In this document: positions 35,349-43,734 of the stretch, piece after piece
How the letters are laid out: the number at the start of each line of letters is the position of its first letter
How positions within the stretch are numbered: the first letter of the stretch is position 1
NCBI RefSeq assembly: GCF_000024985.1
Contig: NC_013524.1
Span: forward strand, 930,001 to 994,000
Origin: Sphaerobacter thermophilus DSM 20745
GTDB lineage: Bacteria; Chloroflexota; Chloroflexia; Thermomicrobiales; Thermomicrobiaceae
Direction: 5' to 3'
Length of the DNA: 64,000 nucleotides
The notes under the pieces: generated by a model
Told to the model about the DNA's origin: nothing
The model's input: only the letters and a program-made list of their open reading frames with translations
Databases searched by the model: none
Position numbers and translations under genes: made by a program

Positions 35349-36020
35349 CTAGCCCTCGGGTGAGGGGCGCTCGGTGTTGGGGGTGGCCGATGCCGGAGAC
35401 CAGCTCGGCGCGTCGCTGGCCGGGAACGACTCTTCCGACGCCTGCTCCACGGCATCGGCGAGCGCCCGGTCGTGGTCGCCCTCCCGAAACTCCTCGATCA
35501 TCTTCCGGATGAAGGCCGGGAGGTCATTCGGGTTGCGGCTGGTGACGATACCCTGGTCGACGACGACCTCCTGGTCTACCCACTTCCCGCCGGCGTTGCG
35601 GATGTCCGTCTGCAGCGAGGGGTAGCTCGTCAGGGTACGGCCTTCGACGACGTCGGCCTCGACCAGCATCCACGGCCCGTGGCAGATCGATGCTACCGGC
35701 TTGCCCGAGCGAACCATCTGCCGGACGAACTGCACCGCCTTCTCGTTCATGCGCAGTGTGTCCGGGTTCATTACCCCGCCGGGCAGGAGCAGTGCCTGGA
35801 AGTCGTTGGGGTTGGCGTGGTCGATGGTGAGGTCGACGTCGAACTCCTCGCCCCAGTGGTCAAAGTCCCACGCCTTCACCTTGCCACTCTTGAGCGCCAC
35901 GATCTTGACCTCGGCGCCGGCTTCCTGCAGCGCCTTCATCGGCTCGGTCAGCTCAACCTGCTCGACCCCGTCGGTCAAGAGCGCGGCCACCCTCTGTCCC
36001 TTGAGTTCCTGCTGCGCCAT
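35349..36020 (-). CDS. DJ-1/PfpI family protein
   Basis: A 223-residue cytoplasmic protein of the DJ-1/PfpI superfamily (intracellular protease, deglycase or chaperone activities are known in the family). The nucleophile elbow is SICHGPWML with C113 and H114, and the lead-in LLLPGGVMNPDTLR is typical of the YhbO/PfpI branch. A Ser/Pro-rich tail of about 40 residues follows the domain. Start ATG 36020 has AAGGAGA upstream; the open frame upstream has no ribosome site. It is divergent from the aminotransferase gene, 187 bases away. Confidence 0.92.
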   Translation of the reverse strand: MAQQELKGQRVAALLTDGVEQVELTEPMKALQEAGAEVKIVALKSGKVKAWDFDHWGEEFDVDLTIDHANPNDFQALLLPGGVMNPDTLRMNEKAVQFVRQMVRSGKPVASICHGPWMLVEADVVEGRTLTSYPSLQTDIRNAGGKWVDQEVVVDQGIVTSRNPNDLPAFIRKMIEEFREGDHDRALADAVEQASEESFPASDAPSWSPASATPNTERPSPEG

Positions 36021-36152
36021 GGACGTCTCCTTCCCTGGTACGTTCTTCTCGATGCGCTCCGCCATGGGCAGCGCGCCCCTCACCATGCAGACCCCGTGCC
36101 ATCCGGCGACAGCCCCGGCGCCAGCCGAGACGTCTGCTTCCGGCGGGTGGGC

Positions 36153-36158
36153 TATACT
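36153..36158 (+). promoter_or_regulatory. Candidate -10 box for the aminotransferase gene
   Basis: TATACT, 50 bases before ATG 36208, stands out in GC-rich sequence; no good -35 box is seen. Confidence 0.4.
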
Positions 36159-36207
36159 GGGGCGGTGGGAGCCAGAGGTCCGGACCGAATTGACGAGGGG
36201 GGAGCAG

Positions 36208-37425
36208 ATGACGGATACGTGGTCGCAAAGGTGGTCTCGGCGCGGGAAACTCGCCGCGAGCGGGTCGGCGCCGTCGCGGGTGGCGCCACCGGGGATGATC
36301 TCGTTTGTGTACGGTGATCCCGATGTCCCGAGCTTGCCGCTCGAGGAGATGGCCCAGGCCGCGGAGTATCTGGCGGAGAACAACCGGCGCGACGCGCTCG
36401 CGTACCAGAACGCGATCCAGGGCGACGAGTTGAACGAGTCATTGGCTCAGAAGCTCGCCCGTGACCAGGGCATCCACGTCAGCCCTGAGCAGATCTTCGT
36501 CAGCCACGGGGCGAGCGCGGGTCTCTCCCTCCTGTGCGACATGGTGCTCGATCCGGGCGATGTGGTCCTGGCCGACGCGCCCGCCTGGATGGGGGCCACC
36601 AACATGTTCCGGCTGGCAGGCGCGGAGGTCATTGGCGTGCCGCTGGATGACGACGGCATCGACCCGGCCCGGGTTGAGGCGGTGCTGGACGATCTGGCGC
36701 GCCAGGGGCGCAAGCCGAAGTTTCTCTACACCATCCCGACCTTCCAGAATCCGGAAGGGGTGGAGCTGAGCCTGGAGCGCCGCCACGCGCTGGCCAAGCT
36801 GGCCGACGAGCGCGACCTGCTGATCGTCGAGGATGACGCGTACGTCGACCTGCGCTTCAGCGGCGAGCCGAAGCCGACGCTCTTCAGCCTGTCCCAGCGC
36901 GGCAACGTCCTCTTCTCCGGGACGCTGTCCAAGACCATCGCGGCCGGGCTGCGGCTCGGCTACCTGGTTGGTCCGGCTGACGTGATGGCAACGATGGCGC
37001 GCGGCGCGGTGGACACCCTTCGCAACACCTACACGGCGGCGCTGGCCGACTGGTATCTGCGCTCGGGCAAGCTGGAGGCGCACATCATCGAGCTGCGCCA
37101 GATCTACCGCGAGAAGTGCGAGCGGATGCTGGCCGCGCTCGAGCGGGAGATGCCGGAGGGCACGTCCTGGACGCGGCCCAACGGTGGCTTCTTCATCTGG
37201 CTCACGCTACCCGAGGGCGTGGACGCGGTCGACATGCTGCCGGCGGCGCGCGAGGCGGGTGTGGACTACATCCCGGGCACGGCCTTCTATAGCGACGGGA
37301 GCGGCCGCGGCAACCTGCGCCTCTCCTACAGCGGCGTCACGCTGGAGCAGATCGACGAGGGCATCGCGCGCCTGGCGAAGGTGACACGCGCAGCGCTCGC
37401 GAAGGCCGGGGCGCCCGCCGACTAA
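36208..37425 (+). CDS. PLP-dependent aminotransferase (2-aminoadipate/MocR-like class I)
   Basis: A 405-residue cytoplasmic fold-type I aminotransferase. The PLP-binding Lys is K242 in SGTLSKTIAAGLRLGY; TIPTFQNPEG and VEDDAYVDLRF are typical of the 2-aminoadipate transaminase (LysN) / Thermococcus aromatic aminotransferase group, and NLRLSYSGV supplies the carboxylate-binding Arg. No helix-turn-helix is fused to it, so it is an enzyme rather than a MocR regulator. The substrate is not determined by context. Start ATG 36208 follows GGGGGGAG. Confidence 0.92.
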   Translation: MTDTWSQRWSRRGKLAASGSAPSRVAPPGMISFVYGDPDVPSLPLEEMAQAAEYLAENNRRDALAYQNAIQGDELNESLAQKLARDQGIHVSPEQIFVSHGASAGLSLLCDMVLDPGDVVLADAPAWMGATNMFRLAGAEVIGVPLDDDGIDPARVEAVLDDLARQGRKPKFLYTIPTFQNPEGVELSLERRHALAKLADERDLLIVEDDAYVDLRFSGEPKPTLFSLSQRGNVLFSGTLSKTIAAGLRLGYLVGPADVMATMARGAVDTLRNTYTAALADWYLRSGKLEAHIIELRQIYREKCERMLAALEREMPEGTSWTRPNGGFFIWLTLPEGVDAVDMLPAAREAGVDYIPGTAFYSDGSGRGNLRLSYSGVTLEQIDEGIARLAKVTRAALAKAGAPAD

Positions 37426-37624
37426 CCCGGGCGATCACGGCAGCCGGCGGGGCCGTTTCGATGGCATCGCCACGGTGATGGGTCGGGGCGGGGCGATGCC
37501 CCGCCCGTCTGGCCACCGGCCGAAGACGGTTCACACCGGGTGGCACTGGCCCTGCAAGGCGCCGTCAGACGGGTACTGAGCGGGCGACAATGGCGCGAGG
37601 CCCGGGCGGGACGGAGCACACGGA

Positions 37625-38875
37625 GTGACGTTCAGGATCATCGGTCAGCCGGCCGAGCCCGCCATGTTCGATCTCCCCTGGACGGTGCCGCTGGCCGAAT
37701 GGCCGCGGGACCGGCTGGTGCAGGTCGTACGCGGCATTTCGCGCCACGTCGTCCGGTTCATCTACGAGGGCGGGATCCTCTACGCGCTGAAGGAACTACC
37801 GGTCGAGGCAGCACAGCGTGAGTACCGGTTGCTCCGCCAGCTCGCCGCGCGCGACCTGCGCGTGGTCGAAGCGGTCGGTGTGGTGACCGATCGGACGCAC
37901 CGGGACACCGGTGAGCCGCTCGGGGCCATCCTCATCACCCGGCACCTGGAGTACTCCCTCCCCTACCGGACGCTCTTTACCAGCCCCGGGATCTCGGACC
38001 TGCGCGGGAGCCTGTTGCAGGCGCTCGCCGAGCTGCTGGTCCAGCTCCACCTGGCGGGCTTCTTCTGGGGCGACTGCTCCCTGTCCAACACTCTCTTCCG
38101 CCGCGACGCCGGCACCCTGGCCGCCTACCTGGTCGACGCCGAGACGAGCGAGATCCACCCGACGATCTCCGACCGGATGCGGGAGTACGACCTGGAGATC
38201 GCCCAGGAGAACATCGCGGGCGAGTTGCTCGACCTGGAAGGGGCGTTTGGCCCGCTGCCCGGGATCGACCCGTTCGAGACGGCACGCGCGCTGCACGACA
38301 CGTACAACAGCCTCTGGTCGGAGCTAATGCGGGAGGAGATCTTCCGGCCCGGCGAGCGCTACCGGTTGGAGGCGCGCCTGCGTCGCATCAACGAACTGGG
38401 TTTCGATGTCAAGGAACTCGAGCTGGTCACCACTCACGGCGGCACCAAGTTGCGCCTGCAAACCCACCTCGTAGAGCCGGGGCACCACCGGCGGCGCCTG
38501 ATGATGCTCACGGGGCTCGACGTGCAGGAGAATCAGGCCCGCCGCCTGCTCAACGACATCATGAGCTACCGCGCGCGGCTGGAACAGATGACCGGGCGCC
38601 CGGTGCCCGAAGCGGCGGCGGCCTACCGCTGGCTGGACGAGGTCTTTAAGCCGACGGTGGAGGCGATCCCGCCCGACCTGCGTACCAAGCTGGAGCCGGC
38701 CGAGTTGTTCCATCAGATCCTGGAGCACCGCTGGTTCCTGTCCGAGTCCGCCAAGCGGGACGTCGGGATGGAGCGCGCCGTGCGGTCGTACGTCGAGAAC
38801 GTGCTCCGCTTCGTGCCCGATGAGCGGACGGTGCTGAGCACACCCGAACTCGACCCGAGCGCGGTCGAAGGATGA
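37625..38875 (+). CDS. DUF4032 protein with a kinase-like fold
   Basis: A 416-residue cytoplasmic protein. The N-terminal half resembles lipopolysaccharide-kinase/RIO-like folds: YALKELP with the nucleotide-binding Lys, HLAGFFWGDCSLSNTLF with catalytic-loop D150 and N155, and VDAETSE in place of the metal-binding motif. The C-terminal part fits DUF4032 (VTTHGGTKLRLQTHLVEPG). It is probably a kinase-fold protein of unknown substrate. Start GTG 37625 is the first in-frame start after the gap. The next gene is a GT9 glycosyltransferase, suggesting envelope work, but a repeat element lies between. Confidence 0.82.
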   Translation: MTFRIIGQPAEPAMFDLPWTVPLAEWPRDRLVQVVRGISRHVVRFIYEGGILYALKELPVEAAQREYRLLRQLAARDLRVVEAVGVVTDRTHRDTGEPLGAILITRHLEYSLPYRTLFTSPGISDLRGSLLQALAELLVQLHLAGFFWGDCSLSNTLFRRDAGTLAAYLVDAETSEIHPTISDRMREYDLEIAQENIAGELLDLEGAFGPLPGIDPFETARALHDTYNSLWSELMREEIFRPGERYRLEARLRRINELGFDVKELELVTTHGGTKLRLQTHLVEPGHHRRRLMMLTGLDVQENQARRLLNDIMSYRARLEQMTGRPVPEAAAAYRWLDEVFKPTVEAIPPDLRTKLEPAELFHQILEHRWFLSESAKRDVGMERAVRSYVENVLRFVPDERTVLSTPELDPSAVEG

Positions 38876-39020
38876 GACGTATTGCCTGTTGCGTACTGCG
38901 TATTCCGTATTTTTCTTCTCAGGTCTTGGCTTCTCCCAGACGGATCTGGCGGGACACCGAGCACGCAACACGCAACACGCAACACGGAACGCGCAGTACG
39001 CAATACGGCGTACGCACTAC
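38876..39020. repeat. TTGCGTACTGCGTA / TACGCAACACGCAA repeats, copy E
   Basis: The left part carries TGTTGCGTACTGCGTATTCCG (about 38886-38908, written here in pieces of one family unit) and the right part CACGCAACACGCAACACGC and AGTACGCAATACGG (about 38960-39018), its inverted form. This is a third module of the composite repeat family; shorter versions stand at the right end of copies A and F. Confidence 0.75.
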
Positions 39021-39037
39021 TCCCAGAGGGCTAGCTG

Positions 39038-40165
39038 ATGTCCGCGGCGCTTCGGCACCGCCAGTATCCGTTTCGCGGGGGCCGTGCCCGGCCGCCCCGC
39101 ATCCTGATCGCCCGGCCTGATCATCTGGGCGACGTGCTCCTGACCCTGCCGGCCGCGAGCATGATCCGCCGTGCCATCCCGGGGGCGCATGTCGCCTTCC
39201 TCGTCCGTCCGGATGCAGCGGCGGTCCCGCGCCACTGCCCGGATGTGAGCGAGACACTGACTGCCCCGTACCCCTCACCCTCGGCCGACTTCGACCGCGA
39301 GGCGTGGCAGGGGCCGGCCGCGGTGGTTGCCCGCGTTGTGGCACGTGGGCGGTTCGACGTGGCCATCCTGGCCCGACCGGCCGACTCGTGGTCCGGCGCG
39401 ATCCTGGTCGCAGCCGGGGTTCCCCACCGTATCGGGTATGCCGATCCCGCCACACTCCCCTACCTCACCGAGGCGGTCCCGCGCGTGGCTGGCCGGCACG
39501 CGGCGGAGGAGGCGGTTGCCCTGGCGATGCGGGCGCTGGCTGTGCTGGGTGTCCGGCAACCGACCGACCCAGCGCCGGTTGTGCCCCCTCGCTGGCGGGT
39601 GACGCCGAGCGACATCGCCGAGGCGGATCAGGCGCTGGCGCGTGTGGCCGAAGTCACCGGTGACGCGCCCATCGTCCTCCATCCCGGCGCCGGGTGGCGG
39701 CTGAAGCTCTGGCCGGCGGAACGCTGGGGTGCGCTGGCAGCGGCGATCCATGCCCGCTTCGGCGTGGCGCCACTGGTGACGGCGGGGCCTCAGGAGACCC
39801 TGCTGGCGGCCCGCGTCGTGGAGTGCGCAGGAGGGGCAGCGGTGCCGCTCCCGGCGCCGGTCTCGCTCGGCGGGCTGGCCGCGCTCTACCAGCGTGCCCG
39901 CGTTGTGGTCGCCACCGATAGCGGACCCCTCCACCTGGCGGCGGCGGTCGGCGCCCCGGTGGTCGGGCTCTACGGCCCGGCCGACCCTGCCGTCTCCGGG
40001 CCGCTGGCTCCGGCTTTTCGGGCACGGGTTGTGCGCGTTTCGCTGCCGTGCAGTCCTTGCGGGCTGGTGATCGACCCACCCTGCGGCGCGATCGAGCATC
40101 CCGCTTGCGTCACCGGCGTCGATGTCGGGTCGATGCTTGCCGCCGTGGCGGCCGTGCTCGGATAG
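39038..40165 (+). CDS. Glycosyltransferase family 9 (heptosyltransferase-like)
   Basis: A 375-residue cytoplasmic GT-B transferase of family 9. The N-terminal acceptor lobe has RILIARPDHLGDVLLTLPA, the catalytic Asp being in DHLGD; the donor lobe has LHPGAGWRLKLWPAERW and TDSGPLHLAAAVGAPVVGLYG. In Gram-negatives the family adds heptose to LPS; in Chloroflexota it probably builds another surface glycan. The CSPCGLVIDPPCG segment near the C-terminus has closely spaced cysteines. Start ATG 39038. Confidence 0.92.
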   Translation: MSAALRHRQYPFRGGRARPPRILIARPDHLGDVLLTLPAASMIRRAIPGAHVAFLVRPDAAAVPRHCPDVSETLTAPYPSPSADFDREAWQGPAAVVARVVARGRFDVAILARPADSWSGAILVAAGVPHRIGYADPATLPYLTEAVPRVAGRHAAEEAVALAMRALAVLGVRQPTDPAPVVPPRWRVTPSDIAEADQALARVAEVTGDAPIVLHPGAGWRLKLWPAERWGALAAAIHARFGVAPLVTAGPQETLLAARVVECAGGAAVPLPAPVSLGGLAALYQRARVVVATDSGPLHLAAAVGAPVVGLYGPADPAVSGPLAPAFRARVVRVSLPCSPCGLVIDPPCGAIEHPACVTGVDVGSMLAAVAAVLG

Positions 40166-40284
40166 CAGGGAAGCGAGTTCCTGTCCCGGTGCCCCGTACG
40201 TTCTGGGGAGACACAACGCGTGTGGTGGGCACAGAGTCACGGCGTGCAGCGTGGCAAGAGTGGCACTGCCGCAGCGGAACGTGA

Positions 40285-40290
40285 TATGGT
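40285..40290 (+). promoter_or_regulatory. Candidate extended -10 box before the PAP2 gene
   Basis: TGA directly followed by TATGGT. It lies 148 bases before ATG 40438; a hairpin CGCCGGGCG/CGCCCGGCG follows at about 40301-40323. Confidence 0.3.
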
Positions 40291-40437
40291 GCACAGGACG
40301 CGCCGGGCGTACCCGCCCGGCGAAGACAGGCCACAACCCGCCGGGGTTCTCACGTCCGAGTCACACGCTGCCTCGTCTCCTGACGGCACCGGCTTTGCTC
40401 GTGTACCGGGAGCCCTTGCGTGGGCCGGAGGAGGTGC

Positions 40438-41826
40438 ATGCAGCACCCGCTAAGCTGGGCGTACATGACCACGCCCGCGGACCAGGCAGACGTCTGGGGT
40501 CCGTTCGCAATTGCTTATCTGGTGCTCTTCTCGCTTGGCTTCATTGGGTCGCTTGGTGTCGTCACCAACGCCGAAGCCCGGTTCGGACGCCCAATCCGGG
40601 TGAGCGACACCGTACGCCGCGCTTGCAGGGTCCTCCTACCCATCTTCGCAATCGGACTTCTCTTCTTCCTCTTCCGCGTCTTGCGTGTTTCTGCCTATAA
40701 CCTCTCAATCCGACTCTGGCTCTACCTCAGCCTCGCGGCGGTCGTGGCGGTGGTGGCCTACTTTGCCTCCGCGTCGGTGCGAGCCAAAGTTCCGATCGGC
40801 CGGTTGTGGTCCCGTGGCACCGCGGACGGCATCGACCAGCACGCTCAGCGTGTCTACGCGCGCTTCGCCGTCGTGCTCTTTGCCAGCTACATGGCGGTGG
40901 CGGTGGCGCTGTACGTCTGGCGCGGCATCTTCTTCCACCCGGACCGCTGGGCGGTGCTGCTCTTCGTCACCGCGCTCCTGCTGGGTCAGTGGAAAGCGTT
41001 CCTCCGCGACTGGATCCCGGTCGTGTTCCTCATCTTCGGCTTCGAGTTCATGCGGGGCATGGCCTACGAGTTCATCCAGGAGCAGAACCGGACCGTCCAC
41101 CTCGCGGAGCTCATCGCCGCGGACAAGGCCTTGTTCGGCGGTCACATTCCGGCCCTCTGGGTCCAGCAGCGGTTCTACGTGGAGGGCACGATCCACTGGT
41201 ATGACGTGATGGCGGCGGTGGTGTATGCCCTGCACTTCGTCTTCCCGCTCCTCTTCGCCTTCCTGGTCTGGATCGGCTCCAAGGAGCACTTCTGCCACTT
41301 CACGCTCGCCTTCCTCCTGATGACCTATTCGGGGTTCGTGATCTACCTGCTCTACCCCGCCGCGCCGCCCTGGCTGGCCAACGAGTGGGGGGCGATCGAG
41401 GGGTTGGTGTTCCCCTTCAACCAGGTCTGGAACGCGCTCATCCCGCAGCCGCTCGACAACTTCGACGCGATCCAGATCTGGAACGGGGTGAGCGGCAACC
41501 CGGTGGCCGCCATGCCGTCGTTGCATGCAGCCTATCCCTGGATGACGATGCTCTTCGCGATCAAGTTCTTCCGGAAGTGGGGGCTGCTCTTCATTCCGTA
41601 CAACATGGCCCTGTGGTTCAGCGTGCTCTACCTGGGTCACCACTGGGTCATCGACGTGCTCGCGGGCATCGCCCTGGCAACCCTGTCGTATGTGTTGATG
41701 GAGCTTGCCTGGCCGAAGATCCGGCGCCTCGCGACGCGCGCGACGCGCTCCCGCACCCCGGCGCGGGTCGAGGCCGTAGCCCCGCCGGTCCGCCTCGTCG
41801 AGCCCCGCCAGCGCGAGGAGTGGTAG
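40438..41826 (+). CDS. PAP2-family membrane phosphatase / inositolphosphotransferase-like
   Basis: A 462-residue polytopic membrane protein. Its C-terminal half holds the PAP2 signature: AAMPSLHAAYPWMT (Ser-Leu-His) and LGHHWVIDVLAG (catalytic His with Asp). An upstream Lys/Arg motif of classical PAP2 is weak, as in the PAP2-like group related to inositol phosphorylceramide synthases and Aur1, where a phospho-head group is transferred to a lipid. The N-terminal half has about four extra membrane helices. Start ATG 40438 follows GGAGGAGG closely. With the upstream GT9 gene it suggests glycolipid or phospholipid head-group synthesis. Confidence 0.85.
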   Translation: MQHPLSWAYMTTPADQADVWGPFAIAYLVLFSLGFIGSLGVVTNAEARFGRPIRVSDTVRRACRVLLPIFAIGLLFFLFRVLRVSAYNLSIRLWLYLSLAAVVAVVAYFASASVRAKVPIGRLWSRGTADGIDQHAQRVYARFAVVLFASYMAVAVALYVWRGIFFHPDRWAVLLFVTALLLGQWKAFLRDWIPVVFLIFGFEFMRGMAYEFIQEQNRTVHLAELIAADKALFGGHIPALWVQQRFYVEGTIHWYDVMAAVVYALHFVFPLLFAFLVWIGSKEHFCHFTLAFLLMTYSGFVIYLLYPAAPPWLANEWGAIEGLVFPFNQVWNALIPQPLDNFDAIQIWNGVSGNPVAAMPSLHAAYPWMTMLFAIKFFRKWGLLFIPYNMALWFSVLYLGHHWVIDVLAGIALATLSYVLMELAWPKIRRLATRATRSRTPARVEAVAPPVRLVEPRQREEW

Positions 41827-42067
41827 GCCGGTGGCCGGGATGGGTGGTGTACGAGTCTCGGTACCGTGGCCTGTGCCCGGGGTTCACCCCCGGGCTCATA
41901 CCACGACACGGAGACCCTCACACCACCCATCCTGGGCCCCTGCCGGGCGCGTTCATCCGTCAAAGCCGCATACCCACGCCAAGATGGAGGCTGGCCGCCA
42001 CGGCCGCGGCTACCGAGGTTGGGCCGGGCGAGTGCGCCGGCGACGCCCATGCTTATGGTGCGTAGGA
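41827..42067. repeat. GCCCGGGG palindrome element, second locus
   Basis: GGATGGGTGGTGT (41838-41850) pairs with ACACCACCCATCC (41920-41932), and inside it GCCCGGGGTTCACCCCCGGGC forms an inner palindrome. It is the family of the block at 4720-5445. The convergent PAP2 and glycosylase genes end here, so the hairpin may terminate both. Confidence 0.85.
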
Positions 42068-42652
42068 TCAGCCGATCTCGGCGCCGATCTCGGCGAGGAA
42101 GTCGGCCAGGCGGTCGTACCAGGCGATCTGGTCGGCGAGGGTGAAGTGGGCGTTGGCCGGGCTGGGGTTAGGCACGACATAGAGGCGGGTTGGGCCAAGT
42201 GAGTGCGGCTGGGGACCGAGATTGCGCGGAACCTCGGTCAGCCCGAGGGCATCGCGGACGAACGCGCGGTAGCCCGTGAACCCGTGGAAGCAAGCGACGC
42301 GGGGCTGGTAATGCTCCAGGCGCTGGCGCAGTTTGGGTGCCCAGATGCGGTAATCGGCGCGGCTGAGTTCGGCTGCTCGGGCGCTGGGACGCTTCACCAG
42401 GTCGGTGAACCCGATGCCGAACGCGAGCAGCCGTGCGTCGTCGGTGGGTTCAAGCCGGTCGCGACCGAGCGCGGCGCGGATCGGCTCGCTTAGGCGGGAT
42501 TGCGAGAGGGCGGGCCAGAAGCGGTTAGTGCGGCGGGCGAAATAGTGACCCTGCGCGGCAGAGTAGGTACTGGGGTTGATGCCGATGAACACCAACGGCA
42601 TCTTTGGTGCGAGGTAGTCAGGCAGGACCGCGAAGTCGCTGTCTGTGTCCAT
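42068..42652 (-). CDS. mug: G/U mismatch-specific DNA glycosylase (Mug/TDG family)
   Basis: A 194-residue DNA repair enzyme removing uracil or thymine opposite guanine. The active-site motif is VFIGINPSTYSAAQGHYFA with Asn, and the DNA-wedge motif is VPNPSPANAHF; TNRFWPAL and GFTDLVKRPS are also typical. It is slightly longer than E. coli Mug. Start ATG 42652 (GGAGGGGAG upstream). An earlier in-frame ATG is possible but lacks a site. Transcribed alone and divergent from the copper operon. Confidence 0.93.
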   Translation of the reverse strand: MDTDSDFAVLPDYLAPKMPLVFIGINPSTYSAAQGHYFARRTNRFWPALSQSRLSEPIRAALGRDRLEPTDDARLLAFGIGFTDLVKRPSARAAELSRADYRIWAPKLRQRLEHYQPRVACFHGFTGYRAFVRDALGLTEVPRNLGPQPHSLGPTRLYVVPNPSPANAHFTLADQIAWYDRLADFLAEIGAEIG

Positions 42653-43064
42653 CCGCTCCCCTCCGGTGCTCATCCACCATGCTGGAGGCAGTATAGCCCG
42701 TGCCGGTCGGATGGCCGGCCATCCACCGCGCGAGCCGCGGCGTAGCACCGTAGAGGGCGCGGTCGGGACCGCATGGCGTGCGCGACGGCCTTCACCCCCG
42801 CGGCCTGGCCTCCGGTTGGCAGGCCGGGCGCTCGTGGCGCTTTTTTGCCTCTTCCAGGCGGCGGACGGGCTATCGCGTTTCCTGGCCATGCCGCGTACGC
42901 TAGTCTCGTCGCTGCCGCTGGACGGAGGGTTGCCTGTTGGCGGCAACCGAGCACCTGGACGCGCCGCTCTGGGCGCGGCCCTCCGGGTGAGGGTGGTAAA
43001 CCGTCAAGCTGATGGCGGCAAGACAGCGCGTCGCGGAAGCGGGGGTTTGGGAGAAAGGGGCGTC
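42653..43064. other. Intergenic region, mug / copper operon
   Basis: About 410 bases between divergent genes. It has a hairpin CGGCCTG/CAGGCCG (about 42801-42826) with a T6 run at 42841-42846, which could be a plus-strand terminator or part of an attenuating leader for the copper genes. No gene and no known riboswitch seen. Confidence 0.45.
42801..42846 (+). terminator. Possible terminator/attenuator upstream of the copper genes
   Basis: Stem CGGCCTG...CAGGCCG followed after 14 bases by TTTTTT. It has no gene before it on this strand, so it would act on a leader transcript. Weak evidence. Confidence 0.3.
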
Positions 43065-43724
43065 ATGATCAAGCAAACCGTGGTTGCCGCTGTCATCGGG
43101 GTCACGATGCTGCTGTTGGTGAGCGGCGTAGCGAGTGCCCATGTGACCGTGTGGCCGCGGGAGGCAAACGCGGGCTCGTTCGAGAAGTACACCGTGCGGG
43201 TGCCGACCGAGAAGGACATCCCCACGGTGCAGGTGGAGTTGATCTTCCCTGAGGGCCTGCGGGTGAGCAGCTTCCAGCCGAAGCCGGGCTGGACCTATGA
43301 GGTCCAGCGGGATGCGGCCGGCAACATCACCGGCGTGATCTGGTCGGGTGGCTCGATTGGACCGGGCGAATTCGACGAGTTCGCCTTCGTTGCCGCCAAC
43401 CCGGAGGAGCCCGGAGAACTTGTCTTCGTTGCGCATCAGACCTACGCCGACGGGAGCGTCGTCTCCTGGGAAGGCCCTCCCGGCTCCGAATACCCGGCCT
43501 CGGTGACGACGATCGTGGCGGGTGCCGCTGACATGAGCGGCCACGCGGACACGGTGCCGGTGGATGAGAGTGCCGGCGTGGACGATAGCGGCGCGACAAC
43601 CGCCTCCGACTCCGGGAGTGGCCCGCTCGGCGACGCTGGTACCTTCTGGCTCGCGGTCGCAGCCCTGGGGGTGGGAGTCGTCGGTGTTGTCCTCTCTGTC
43701 ACACGGCTCCGGCGATCCGCATGA
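43065..43724 (+). CDS. ycnI: YcnI-like copper protein (DUF1775)
   Basis: A 219-residue exported protein with a C-terminal membrane helix. The signal peptide ends VASA with H26 as the first mature residue, followed by VTVWPREANAG. In the YcnI family the N-terminal His and a nearby Trp and Glu form a copper site (monohistidine brace), and all are present here. A DUF1775 beta-domain follows, then a Ser/Gly/Asp-rich linker and a membrane anchor with RLRRSA tail. Start ATG 43065 has AAAGGGG upstream. The CopC-CopD fusion begins ten bases downstream, so the two are one operon for copper binding and uptake. Confidence 0.9.
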   Translation: MIKQTVVAAVIGVTMLLLVSGVASAHVTVWPREANAGSFEKYTVRVPTEKDIPTVQVELIFPEGLRVSSFQPKPGWTYEVQRDAAGNITGVIWSGGSIGPGEFDEFAFVAANPEEPGELVFVAHQTYADGSVVSWEGPPGSEYPASVTTIVAGAADMSGHADTVPVDESAGVDDSGATTASDSGSGPLGDAGTFWLAVAALGVGVVGVVLSVTRLRRSA

Positions 43725-43734
43725 GCGGCGACCG

